A stretch of DNA of 64,000 bases. Source: Nymphaea colorata (Eukaryota > Streptophyta > Magnoliopsida > Nymphaeales > Nymphaeaceae). The translations under genes were made by a program, and so were the position numbers. Shown here piece by piece: positions 42,301 through 54,610 of the stretch. Position 1 is the stretch's first letter, and every line of letters begins with the position of its first letter. The stretch lies in contig NC_045138.2 in the NCBI RefSeq assembly GCF_008831285.2, positions 38,493,115-38,557,114 of the forward strand, written 5' to 3'. The notes below the pieces were generated by a model. That model saw only the letters and a program-made list of their open reading frames with translations. It was not told the DNA's origin and searched no databases.

Positions 42301-45300
42301 CCTGGTTTGAAAGATGACATTATCAATACTTCATGGTTAACTTGGAATGGGAAAACAAATGTAAATTGTAAACTGTCTTACTCCTTCAACAATTTGTGGG
42401 TGTCCACCACCTGGATTGGCAGCACTGTTTTGGCTAGCTCCTAGCCCAACAGAAGGAGTTCTTGCCACATCTTCAATGTCCTTTATGATGGATTTCAGGA
42501 GAGCAATATGTATCTCCCCCAGCAATCGTGGGTCCTGTCAAGGCAAAGTAAAGTATATATTGATATAAATTCAAAACAGCCATCGAGAGAGACGACAAAG
42601 AAAATATGTAATATCAAGTTATAGGTACTCACGTAGTCATGGAAAGATTGAACGAATTCATCCAGGGTAAACGGCCAAAGTTCAAGAACATCAACGAAGG
42701 TAATTAAAAACCTCCAAGCCTGAATATGAGCCACATCAATGAAAATACGAACCAAAGAAAAAAATGTCAACGATTTGTAAAACAACAATGTTCCTTTACA
42801 GTATATCAAGAGATAAGAGAGAAAACCACATTAATGAGAAACATCAGCACTCGTAAAACACAAATATCTAACAAACCTACACAAACTATTATACACAAAT
42901 AGAAAACCAAAAACAATAAATACAAAACAAAAACAACAGCTGTAAGAATGTAGTAAGACAACAAGTAAATTGCAGATCTACGACAATAATATGAACAAAA
43001 ACCTACTATCAGCTACATAGAAGCATATATGCAAGAAGGAAAGAACAAGCTCTGTGCTGCTTATCCTGCCAGCAAATTATGTATAAACAGTACAAGTTTT
43101 CCAGAAAACAGAAAACATATATTTCATGCTGAGAGAGTGCTGTTTTAATAGTGATAAACAGATCTCAGCACATTCTGAACAAGTAGATCAAATGGATGGT
43201 CTGTAAGCATTAATTCCACAAAAAGATTATTTTAGCAAGCAAAAGTTGAGAATCAGAAAGACATTACCATTAGAAGGTTTCCTATGTTCTCCTCAGAATC
43301 AATCCAAGGCTGAAATCCAAAAGGCGCTTTCAATTGTACTGATTTGGGTGGAAATGAGATTAACTTATCTGAAATCACAAAAAAGTCCAAGCAGGTCAAA
43401 CACACCGAACTAGTCCACAACTAAGGAAATTTAATGTACCAAGCAGGTCAAACACACCGAACTAGTCCACAACTAAGGAAATTTAATGTACCAAGGTAGT
43501 ACGATTGTTGCGATCAATAAGTGAGACAAAGATAAGATGATTCAGGTAATTGAGTAAGAGAATGGCTATAAAGGAACTCACCTCTAAACAACTCCAGATG
43601 CTGCAACGTTTCAGAATCGAGAGAAACAATAGAAGGAAGCCCTTTGCTGGATGCAGCTAACTCCATAAGTTCTAAGCGCTCATCTTCAATAAGCTCCAAA
43701 GACTCACGAGCAATTTTGCGAGCTGTTGCCCTTTCATTGGCAGCTTTAATTCTTGCTGCCTCCTTTTCCCTACGTAGCTCCTCTTTATGCCGCATTTTCT
43801 CAGCCTTCATTCGAGCAAATGAAGTTTAGGCTCAAAATTAGGTAAATCTAATCTCTGTTAGACCTTTAACCTTTACTTACTCTAAGATTTTCCTTCTGCA
43901 AGAATTTCTCTCTTCTTTCAAGTTCACGCCTTTGTTCTCGCTGGAACCGTTCCTCTTCTCTTTGTTTTTCACGCAACATTCTTTCTTCTTCTTTTCTCCT
44001 TTCACGATCTTGTTTCTCAAGATCTCTGCGCATTTGTTCCTCTTTCTAAGAAAAACAGTATGTGACCATCAGAATGGATGTTATATATATATATATATAT
44101 ACACACACGTACGATAACAACATATAAACACTAAAGAGAAGGAAAAATGTAACAACAAAACCATGCATTACCTTTCGCCTAATAATGTCTTGCCTCTCAA
44201 GCTCCTTCCTGATCCTCTTCTCATGGGCCTCAACCTCCTTTGCTATTCTAGCTTCTTCACTCTGCATAGAAAAGCCCGTGTTTCAGATATAAAGGATACT
44301 AAAGTGAAACAATTTCACAGGAAATGAGACGGACCTTCCGTTTTCTTTCCATCCTAGAAGCATCTTCTTCTGAATAAAGTTGTTTTTCTGGTGAAATAAA
44401 GGTATTTTCTAGACGAAGAACAGCATGAGATCCTAATGGAGCATCAGCTCCATAATTCACCAGAGAGTTTTTAACTGTGACACCATCCGGATCCACAGAA
44501 CTTGGTGAGAAGAGATGACCATGTCTGCCATGTTGCAAAAGATTAACATTTGATGCATGACTCTGGAAAGGATACCCAGAACCAAGATGCTCACTGCTAT
44601 GCGAAAATGGTCCTCCTGTAGGCAATGATGAGCTCCGCGTCCCAAAAGAGTCAATTGGAGAATCATAAAAATCTGACTGACCTGTCCTATCATATGTTTC
44701 AGACCTGGCGCTGGGCTGCTCAGGGAGAAACTGATACTCATGGAGAGCCCTTGTGCCAGGTTGAGGAAGTAACATATGAACACTGTTCACAGAAGCTTTT
44801 CTCTTGCTGCCGGAAGAACTTGATATATACCCTGGTTCCATGCCTGGAGTGGCCAGTGAACTCTGCACAGAGTATCTTAGAGAATTAAAAGATCCTATAG
44901 TCCTACTAATATGCAGATGAATAGATGACGTTCAGAAAACAACATATGGCAAAATGAAAGGAGTTACAATGTTAATCCTATAAATCATGTATTTTGACAG
45001 GGCTGCAAGAGATGCTGATTCTTTTCAGACATGCATGCAAGGACAGGAAAACCAACAAATATGAGACATTAAAGTGGTTGTGCACATGTCAACCCATACA
45101 ATCCACCAAGGCTTCAGTTTGATCTCATCCATGCCTCGATCAACAAACAATTTAAGCTAGACATAATGAGAATCCCAAGCTAAGGTGTGAAACTAGGCTT
45201 CTTTTTTTTTTTTTTCAAAATAGAACTTGCACATACTCATACTTCACAGACATGAAAGATACATACATAAAAGAACTTATCATTAAATTAACTGCTAAAA

Positions 45301-47036
45301 CAAAGAAAGACAACAAACCTTGATCGATTTCCCATCTTGCCTTTCATATGTTTTGCTGTCATACTGCCAACCACCATGCTTTGGATTACCTATTATCCCA
45401 AAGTGGAAAATAACAGGGGGTTAAGAACTAAATGGGATATTATTGCCCTATCGTTTAAGAGATCATCTAAATACCCTCATTTTGTGCATTCCTTTTTCTT
45501 CTTCAGTTTCAACGTATATCTGAGATGTTCCACACACACACATGCATGCTGCCACAGAAAAATTCAAACTCGACGCAATGGACTGAAGCGAGAATAAGAA
45601 ATTGAAGAACTGCATCTCAAACATGCAATGGACATTTAGTAGCATATACAATAAAGGCAATTCCGTTCATGCAACTATACTGTATACTAACAACAACGAT
45701 GAGATGCCAATCTCATTATAACGTCATTGATTGGAGGAAAATGGTAAAAAAAACAACAATGTTGTTGTTGATGATGATGATGGTCACGATAACCATAACA
45801 ACAGATAACATGGCTAACTATTTCAGTATCTTCTGGTCCACAAAATGCTCCTGCATGGAGCTAAGCATGATATCAAATGGTTATACTTACAGCTCATGAA
45901 CTAAGAAGGTTATGCTCTTAAATGCATATGGTGCCTTCAACAACACAGAAGCATTTCTAGCAAAACAGACGAGAACATGTGGACCTTCTCTAAGAGATCA
46001 TACAGTATATCTGACGCAACTGTTGCAGTTACATTTCATGCAAACTTATGAACCTCATAACATAGAAAGAAACGACGCTACGCATGATACTAGATGGCAT
46101 TCACACGTATCCAGATAGACTACCACCAAAACACAAATGATGCGTTGGTTAAAACTTCAGGGTTATGTAGGGTTAGAAGAAAATGGGCAAAAAAAAAAAA
46201 TTTAAACTTGTTCGTCCGGTAAAAAATGAAAAATATAAGAGAGCGAGCACACACAACATGGTCAGTCATTGCATTACCTGCGGACGGAACTATCGGCCTC
46301 CCGAAAGCATCTGGAGGCAAGGGGTCGAATTCAATGCCGAGAAGAGGACCATCTTCACGTAATGGTTCTCCGAGTTGGGCCTCCACAACAGAGATCGCAT
46401 GGAGCTCGGCCATCGACGACTGCTGATGATGATGGTGGTGGTGCCAAAGAATCGGCGGAGGCGCCGGAACACCCAAAGGAGGATCACAATACCTCTTCAC
46501 TAGAGCGGAAGGAGGAGGAGGGGGAGGAGGGTGGGGAGGAGACGGTCCCTCGCAAACAATCCTCGGCACAGCCGCACCGGTGCCGCCAACCCCTCCCCCC
46601 TTCCTCTGTTCCGGCAACCCGCTCCAGTCGTCGCGGCCGGGAGAGTCCTTGTTATCGACTCCTTCCTTCATAGCCTTCTTTAATGCAATCTTCCTGTCCT
46701 TAAGCCGCCTATGGCAGAACCACATCTGCAGCTGCCTGTCCGTCAGCCCCAACTTCTCCGATAGCTCCGCCCGCAAGAACTCGGACGGGTAATTTTCCCC
46801 TGCCCCCACAGATTCAAACCATCAACACTCAGGATCCACCCTCGCCAAATCCCCCAAGGGGCTCCCAAAATCAAACGGAGCAACAAGAAGCAAGAAAAAG
46901 AAACACAGAGAAAAAAAAAAGACATACTCAAATATGTTTTCTCCAGAAGCTCAAGCTGGCCGGCGGTCTTCATCTTCCTCTTCGTCGTCTTCTCTCCTTC
47001 CGGCGGCCGCTTCTTCTCCTCCTCCGAATTCTCCAT
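36318..47036 (-). CDS. RLT: RINGLET (RLT) homeodomain-DDT chromatin-remodelling subunit, 19 exons, 1813 aa
   Basis: Plant partner of ISWI-type (CHR11/CHR17) remodellers in the nucleus. Minus-strand exons: 47036-46928, 46799-46278, 45389-45319, 44862-44335, 44261-44172, 44045-43881, 43804-43582, 43368-43268, 42719-42633, 42534-42382, 42301-42146, 41823-41614, 41520-41199, 41085-40814 (or start 41088), 40732-40175, 40001-39363, 39225-39121, 38144-37884, 37187-36318. All phases agree. Domains: homeodomain about residues 16-78 (DRQLQMWFCHRRLKDRK); charged coiled coil about 410-560; DDT domain about 595-655 (FLITFVDVLELWPFTLDEF); HARE-HTH about 740-825 (RHRLTPGTVKYAAFYVLSLE); WHIM motifs (SVEERLHALVALIG near 975; YRSLPLGQDRRRNRYWQF near 1150); a Cys cluster (CDVCYDLHLSKDKHCRYC) in exon 16. 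The tail has RG-rich repeats then Asp/Glu-rich runs. Length is close to Arabidopsis RLT1/RLT2 (about 1700 aa). Confidence 0.95.
36355..36560 (-). repeat. GAT/GAC trinucleotide-rich tract coding for an acidic tail
   Basis: Irregular ATC runs on the plus strand (36358-36420 and 36455-36510 are the purest) encode Asp-rich stretches at the C-terminus of the RLT protein, broken by Gly and Glu. The His-rich plus-strand frame over the same bases is a shadow. Confidence 0.85.
43388..43491. repeat. Near-exact 52-bp tandem duplication in an RLT intron
   Basis: The unit beginning CAAGCAGGTCAAACACACCG occurs at 43388 and again at 43440 with no visible difference, which indicates a recent duplication. 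It lies in the intron between exons 7 and 8 of the RLT gene and does not touch splice sites. Confidence 0.95.
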
Positions 47037-48811
47037 ATCAGATCCGCAAAAGAAACAGTCCCCAACAAAAGATTGAGAACCCTAACCCTCACCCGAAGCC
47101 AAATCTCAACCCCGGAACCCCAAAACCGCTCTCGGATCCCCACCAAAGGCCGCTACAAAGTACTCTCAGGAAGAACGAAGAGCCGATTCGCAGAGGAAGA
47201 AAGCAACCCGAAAGAACAATTTCCCTGTCACCGAATAAAAACACCACCACCACCAAGCGAAGAACAATCGCTCCCCACGTCCTCGAATATCGCAAAGATA
47301 AAGAAGAACCCAAAAGAGAAGAGGAGGACGAAGAGAAGCAAGAGGGGGCAACCCACCACGCACCCCATTCGCCGATTGCTTTCCAAATAGAGGAAAGCAA
47401 AGCAGGAAGCGAAAATTTATTATTCCTATCGACGAGAAGCAATCCAACAACACAAGAATAAAAGCGAAGACCCGAAGATGAGATGTTGGAATGCGATGAA
47501 CGAAGAGGAATTAAACGACAACTCTCTTTATTTTTATTATTTTTATTATTATTGTGATACCCAACAACAACAACAACAAGAACAAGAAGAACAACGCCGG
47601 GAAGCAAACAATTACACCACCACCAACTCATTACGCGCTCACAGTCTCCCATCCAAAAAAATAATAACGAGGAGAAAAATAAAAAGAAAAGAAATAAAAA
47701 GAACTCCGCTAGATTACGTCGATGTGTTATTTTTGCGGTATGTGTGGGTGTGCTCGTGTAAATCTTCTTTTCTCGATCCTCTTTTTTCTCTCTTTCTTTG
47801 TTCTCTCTGCCCGATTGCTCCCCTCCTTTTTTTTCCTTGCGTGTGTTAATCTTGTCTGACCATCCTCTCTCTCCTCCGTCTCTCTCCACTCATACCAACG
47901 CTCAGCCTTGTATGCTGCCCAATCTCAATCTTTTTTCCAAATGGGCAGCTTCCAATCTTAATCTTTCCCTTGATCATTGATCTTCTTCCACATATTTTTT
48001 ATTCATCAATCGTTGATCGAACCGGGCGGGTGGGTTTGTGAATTCGAAGCCCATGTGCACTCGACTAGAACCAGAACTCTCTTTTTTTTCCTTGATTCTG
48101 ATTTGTATTTTCTGATGTTCTAACTTTTATAATTCTTTCTCCTTTTCTAAAGAAAATCGTGGAGAGTCCGGGGCATGTGATGGATGAATCCGAATCGTCC
48201 TTTCAAAGTATGCGTCGCTCCAGTCTTTCTCCGTCTTCCGTGGGTTTGCGCTTATAGCCAGAGGCAGGCGGGGCCCACCGCTAAATGTACGACCTGGAAG
48301 CGCCTTTTCTGTTTACCTAATTCGTCCGTTTCATTAGACTTTATTCCGTGGTCGTCCTGAATTTTTCCTGTTTTCCAGCAACGTGCTCCCCCAAGAAACC
48401 CCGTTCTGTTTATTGGATTTTTTTTTTCCTTTTTCATAAACTAAATATTTTCAGTCTTGAGATTATTGTTATTTAGTGGGCAATGTTTTTTTTTTTTCCT
48501 TTTTTCTTTTTCTTTATGTTGCGTTCGGGCACTAAGTGTAGTTAGATTGTTCCTTTCATTCTGAAGTCGAAAGAAAATGGGTTTGTAAAATTATGTAAAG
48601 ATAGAGGTTCTTCTCGTAAACTTGGTTCTTAAACCAGCATGCATCTTGAGAAGGCTTTATTCTTTCTCATTGATTCGGTTGTCAATTTTCGGCACCTCTC
48701 ACTCTGTTGTTGCAGGAGGTAGGCAAACGGGTCGGACCTTAGACAACTAAATAAATAGGGTCCGTTTCTATACGGCACAATTAGTATTGAATTTTCTCAA
48801 TTTTCTAAATT

Positions 48812-48847
<36 letters not shown>

Positions 48848-48872
48848 AAATAGTGTAAATCACTTTGAATAC

Positions 48873-48904
<32 letters not shown>

Positions 48905-49543
48905 GATCAAACCTAAAATAAAAAATGGTAAATAAACCTCGTACACTCTACTCAAGCCCAAGCTCAAGCTAATTTTGTTCTTAATTTTGAACCAGATAAG
49001 ATATATGAGTTCATCGAGTCAAATTGACTAAACTTGTGTTCTACTACAACCTTATATGCAATGTCAAAATGAATTATATATACTTGAGATACAAATATGA
49101 AGCATTCCTTAAGTATATTGCTATGGGAGCTTACAAAATCCAAGAGATATATGTTATTTATCAAAAATTATTTTGACGTGAACTTGTTTAGATAAATATT
49201 TGTTAACTTCTTAAAATTTACTGGGGTTTTCAGTTTTCATCCGGGCGAGGAAAACCAATTGTAAATAAGGTAAACTATTTCCCGATATGCACACGTGGCA
49301 CATTTGGATGCATTCCTTGAGATTTAGGTGTACTACTCCGGTCACGCGGTTACTTCTAAACAAAAAGCGCGCGAAACTCACCCGCCTCCTTCAAATTCCA
49401 AAAACCCGAAAAACCAGAAAAAGAGGAGGCGGGAAGGGGAGTCAAGCCTATGGAAGCATCTGCTGCTGCCGCCGCCACCACCACCATCGCCGCGAGAGCT
49501 TCACTCTTCGCTCCCATTCGTCTGCAGTCGGGAAGCAGAAGAA
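47037..49543. other. Divergent intergenic region between RLT and EXO1
   Basis: The two start codons face away from each other across 2.5 kb. The left part (47037-47900) is G/A- and CT-rich and probably RLT 5' UTR and promoter; long open frames there on both strands have low-complexity translations. TA/CA microsatellites occupy 48818-48842 and 48874-48904. From 49280 to 49543 lies the probable EXO1 leader. An overlapping out-of-frame ATG at 49450 could act as an upstream ORF if transcription starts before it. Confidence 0.6.
48818..48904. repeat. (TA)n and (CA)n(TA)n microsatellites
   Basis: Two dinucleotide runs separated by about 30 bp of AT-rich sequence, between the divergent RLT and EXO1 genes. 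Confidence 0.9.
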
Positions 49544-52500
49544 ATGGGGATCAAAGAGCTTCTGAGATTCATGAAGCCCTTCATTCACCCCGTTCACATC
49601 CAAAAGTACAAAGGCAAACGGGTAAAATTTTGAAATGAAATCGCTTCTATCATTTTCTTTTGCATTGTCCGATTCGCTCTTTCAGCATCTTAGATTTTTC
49701 AGTTGTTCAATGCAGGTCGGTATCGATGCCTATTCATGGCTCCACAAAGGAGGTAAATCGAAGTTTATTCTGATTATGCTTTGGCAATATCGATTACTGA
49801 TCGTAAAGGATTGTTCGTTCTGTTGGCTCAGCTTATGCCTGTAGCATGGAGATATGTATGAACCAGACTTGGGGAGAATCTCGCGCCCCTTTCATCCAAT
49901 ATTTCATGCACCGGATCAATCTGCTTCGGCACCATAAAATCGTCCCTGTTGTTATCTTTGATGGTGGTTGCATTCCTTGCAAATCGGCAACGGAGCTTGA
50001 GCGTCAGAGGTTCGCAGTTGGCTTGCTTTTGATTACTCGCCCTTGAGGATTGATCAAATTCGTGATCAATCAGTTAACAATTGAGATCACTTTCATTGCG
50101 CTGCTGCGGAACAATGGAGTTCAAAATCTCTCACTTCTATTTTTGGAAGTGTGTTTGTTGGCTCTGATCTGCCTCACTTTTAGTTGATCTTTGGTGGACC
50201 CATGGACTTATTTTGATTATTGGTTGATGCAACAGGAGGAGAGCAACCAATTTGAGTTTAGCTAAAGAGAAGCTATCCCAAGGCGACATGTCTGAAGCCA
50301 TCGAATTCTTTCAGGTATTTCCTTTTTTCCCGTTTTAGTCTTGTCATGAGCATGGGAAATAAGTACGAAGTTGAGTTCTGAAATTACAACGGCAAAATAT
50401 ATTTTCTGATGATTGCTTTTACTTGTAATTTTCTTTTCCCAACAGAAAGCAGTTAGCATAACTCCATCTACAGCATACCAATTGATTCAGGTCGGTGAGT
50501 ATAAAAAATTGGTCTACAACTAAAATCTTTGCTTACTACGATATTTGGAATTTTGTTTTGTTTTCACATTTCTTTGTTGCAATGTAGATCCTGAAAGCAG
50601 AGCAGGTGGAGTTCATAGTTGCGCCATATGAAGCCGATGCGCAACTGGCATATCTGTCAAAGCTAGAAGAAGCAGAGGGTGGAATATCAGCTGTTATAAC
50701 GGAAGATAGTGATCTGTTGGCTTATGGTTGCCGAGCAGTATGAACAATCTCTGTCTATTCCGTTTGGGCCAACAGATTGAGTGCTTGACATTGATTTTTT
50801 TTTTTCAACAATTGAAAGGTTATATTCAAAATGGATCGGTATGGCCATGGTGAAGAGATACTGATGGATGATGTGTTGAAGTCGAATGCTTGTGGATTGT
50901 CGTTCAGAAACTTCGATCAGGAACTCTTCACAGGTGGACCATATGAATGAACCCTAGTTTCTTGTTGCGTTTGGGCATACAAACTATTACCATCTTTGGG
51001 TTGTCTGATCTATGCAATTTTGTTTGGTTTTTCCTCTCTATACAGGCATGTGTGTATTGGCTGGATGCGACTTTCTACCATCCGTACCAGGCATTGGGAT
51101 CAAAAGAGCTCACTTGCTAGTATCAAAATACAGGAACCTTGATAGGGTATGCATTATATCTTGATGCTTATGTTTCTTTTCGAAAATGGCAACAGTTAAT
51201 TCATTTAATTGTCTAATCATTTTTTACACTGGACAGGATCATAGGTCATTTTATTTTGATAATGCTTCTGCTATATTTTGTTAATCAATCACATGAAAGT
51301 TTGTAGCATGCTCACATTGCATTGATTAATAAAACATGCTTTCCTGTGCTTCATCAGTTCATGCATTTAGACATTCAATTAAGAAAATACCTAGCCAGGC
51401 AAAAATAATAATAAAAGAAATGCAAGTAGGGTGAAATTTCAATAAGAAATTTTGTAAAAAAGAATGGCACGCATTTTGAACTTTGACTCGGTGCTGTCTA
51501 AGATGTCAAGACTGAAATGTCTCGAACAGCTGCTGAATAATGCTTCGATTATACAAGAAGTTCCTGAACGGATCTCTTATTGCAGCATCAGCTTGATCTT
51601 TTAAAACTTTTTTTTCCTCATCCTCAATGGCTTTGGAAGGTAGACTGCAAAGCATAGTGAACTTGATTTAGGATGAAACCTTGTTCACAAATAATAGGCA
51701 AGTATGAAATGTCGTCAATGCATGAATGAAGAAAAAAAATTCTGAAAGTCCAAGAGTTTTATATAACCAACAAGATGAATCTTGTTGCCCTACTGATATG
51801 TTCAAGTCGAACAAATGAAACTAGGATTGCTTCAGTAGCTAACAGAAAAATGGTTTGATCACCGAAGCTTTTAAACATAAGGTCATAACACGAACTTGTA
51901 TGACCGTCTGCTCAGGTTTTTGCCATAGTTTCTCCTAGTTTTGTTAGGAATGAAGTCATTTTGTTGAAGACAATTCCCAGGGCTGTACAGCAGCGAGACA
52001 TGGTCGTACAAAATGTTGTAAGACTTGTACTTTATTTCTCCCAGCGAAACAAAATTGTATAGTTTCCTCGATAGCACGAGTTTTCCTGCTAATTTATTTC
52101 TGAACTGAGAGCATAAGATGTCCAATTCATTTTTATTTCATTTAGAGTTGTCATTCTTGATGTAGCAAGCCGGTGAAACGAATCCATTCATTTGTTTCTT
52201 TTTCTTAATTGCGGATGTACAGGTACTGTCTATACTCAAGTTTGAGAAAAGTCGGCAAATGCCAGAAGGTTACGCTGAAGCCTTCAGAGTAGCGACTGCA
52301 GTTTTTCATCACGCTATAATGTGATGCCTTTTATTTCATTGGTTTGCATCCTTAGTTCTACCTCCATGATCAGTCGTCACCTCTTGTATGCCATATCTCA
52401 TACTGTATCATCTCTATTGCAGATATGATTCTAAGAGAAAAGTGCTCATGCCACTAAAAGAATTGCCAGAGAAGCTTCTTGAAGTGCTTGACAATGATGT

Positions 52501-54610
52501 CAAATTTCTTGGCCCGTATCCTTCGTATTTGACCTTGGTTTCCAGGGATTAGTCAATGTAGTTACTGGAGGGTTCTCAGTTGGCTTGTCGAAAGCAGAAC
52601 TTGGGAGGGCATCTTTAGTCTTTGAGGTTTTCTTCATTGCATGCATGATTACTCACAAACACACTCATTTAGGGAAAAAATGATCTTCTTATTGTTTTTC
52701 TTTTCCATTTTAAACTTCCTCACATCGCTCGGAATCGCACTATCACTGGAAGGTGGTCTTGATTGACGCATGAATGATTGTGAATTGCCTGCCTTCACCC
52801 AAAGTCTCTCACAAGAACCATGCTTAAGCATCTCAAGGAAACAGGACGACCCTGCCCTGTCGGTTGGTCCTGCAATGTTTATGGTTCTCATGTTATCCTT
52901 GATCATCTATTTCGCACAGAATGCTTGATCCATCAATTGCAGTGGCCATTGCAGAAGGTCACATCAATCCGCTTACCTTTGAGGCCTTTTGCAGTTCCCG
53001 TCCCCAGATCAATGTCGACCAAGAACAAAGCAGCTTCACCATTTTCTCTGCCGAAGAGATGAGAGTAGATGCAACTGCAGGTTAGTGGCATCAGAAAAGA
53101 AGACATCTTTTCACTGCATCGTACGATTCTTACCACGATAGACCAGGAAAAAGAGTAGCTACTATGTTATACATGGATTGTTAGTACATATCAGGTTTCT
53201 ATTATATATATATATATATTACAAAGAAAAAAAAAACTTCAAAAACAAGTCCGCTCATGTTTAGCCGGAGTATTTGAGTACCTTTAATCTATTTTAAATT
53301 AACATCTTCAGATTTGGAACTCCATGGATTTAAGAACTGACCTCCCCTCTCGGAGATCTGACTACAAAACCAAAATGACGATTTCAGTGTTGACTTTTGG
53401 TTTGACTTAAAATCCTTCATTTGATGATCTTTTGTCACAGGATGCCACATGATGGATCTAAAATCTGAGGTAACCAAATCATAGGCTAATCGAACGAAGA
53501 ATATATGGTCACTTCGGGTCTTTTACCAGCCATACTTCCTGGATCTCCTTGCACCTTTTTATTTTCTCCCATTTTTATCTCTCTTCGGCAAACCTGTTGA
53601 ATAATACTCTTCATATGTTTGCTGATGTAGAACGCGGGACAGAAGAAGCGAATCATGAAGCCAATCAAAATCCTGATCACCATGATGATGAAAGGTTTAT
53701 AAGGGAAGTTGCAGCTCTGGGAAGCCTTTATGCTGCCAACTCCGCAGCAAAGAGCAGCCAGATCTTGATGGAAGACAAAGAGGTAGCTTTTCCTGATAAC
53801 AATCCCTTCAGCAACAAGAAGAGAAAAAAGGGTGATGGTGTTGCTGATGAAAGAGTCACAGAATGTAAAGTGAGCGTTGTTATCGGCGACCTATCACGCA
53901 TCAGTAACAATGAAGATAGTGACGACGGTGGTTGTGGTGGTTGCAGTTCCAGAATTAATGCACTGGGAAGCCCTTGTGCTACTAATTCTACAGACAAGAG
54001 CTGCCAAGTCGTGATGAAAGAAAAAGCACTATCCTTCCTCAATAACAACCCCTTCAGCAACAATAAGAAGAGAAAAAAGAGCGATGATGTTGCCTGTAAA
54101 AAATCCGGTGGTGAAGTGGTCTCGGTCTTTAGTGGGTCCCTCTCATGCGTCACTAGCGATGAAGGCAGTGGTAATGGCGGTGCTGGTGCTGGCAGTAATA
54201 GTGACGGACTTGTTGATTCACTAGGGAGCCTTCCTGCTGCTAATGCTGTATCAGAAGGAAGGCAAATCGTGACGAAAGGAAAACCAGTAGGCTGTTTGGA
54301 TGAGATTCTCTTCAGGAACGAGAAGAAGAGAAAAAAGGATGATCATGGCACCGACGAGAACTTCACGGACCGTGAAGAGAAAATCGTTCTCAGGGAGCCT
54401 CTCTCTTGCGTTACTAGCGATGAAGATAGTATCAATGGGGGCCGTCGTGGTGGTGGTGGTGATGGACTTGTTAATGACGCGTTGATTTCTGATTCTCAGA
54501 AAAGCGTTAACTCTCGACCTGCAAAGTCTATTAGTTCAAAAAACAGGAGATCCAGGAAGGTTGTTTCTGGTAAGGATGGTGGCATTCTTAAGTTTTTTGC
54601 TCGCTTGTGA
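49544..54610 (+). CDS. EXO1: Exonuclease 1 (EXO1-like, Rad2/FEN1 family), 12 exons, 704 aa
   Basis: A 5'-3' exonuclease and flap endonuclease of mismatch repair, end resection and telomere maintenance, acting in the nucleus. Exons: 49544-49621, 49716-49752, 49832-50009, 50236-50314, 50446-50490, 50588-50737, 50819-50933, 51046-51146, 52223-52320, 52423-52515, 52920-53080, 53631-54610 (2115 nt, phases consistent). The N-domain ([24 protein letters not shown] with Asp30, VVIFDGG with Asp82) and I-domain ([37 protein letters not shown]) keep all expected acidic metal ligands. The helix-two-turn-helix follows PGIGIKRAH. The C-terminal tail from about residue 400 is encoded by one exon and consists mainly of three roughly 80-residue repeats, each with a KKRKK basic cluster that could be a nuclear localisation signal. 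It ends in a PIP-like [10 protein letters not shown]. Confidence 0.95.
53715..54476 (+). repeat. Threefold tandem repeat in the last EXO1 exon (units of about 246-258 bp)
   Basis: Units start near 53715, 53961 and 54219. Each encodes, in order, LGS-x-AAN or LGS-x-ATN, a Q(I/V)(L/V)(M/T)-type segment, a block around [11 protein letters not shown] (degenerate [10 protein letters not shown] in unit 3), an acidic/polar stretch, SLSC(V)TSDE or its counterpart SRISNNED, and a Gly/Ser-rich linker. Spacing is a multiple of three, so the frame is preserved. Confidence 0.88.

Noticed and set aside
46934..47889. Long overlapping frames on both strands upstream of RLT
   Set aside because: Low-complexity translations (Lys/Glu/Arg on plus, Ser/Leu/Val on minus) in a G/A-biased leader region. 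The plus frame overlaps RLT exon 1 in antisense.
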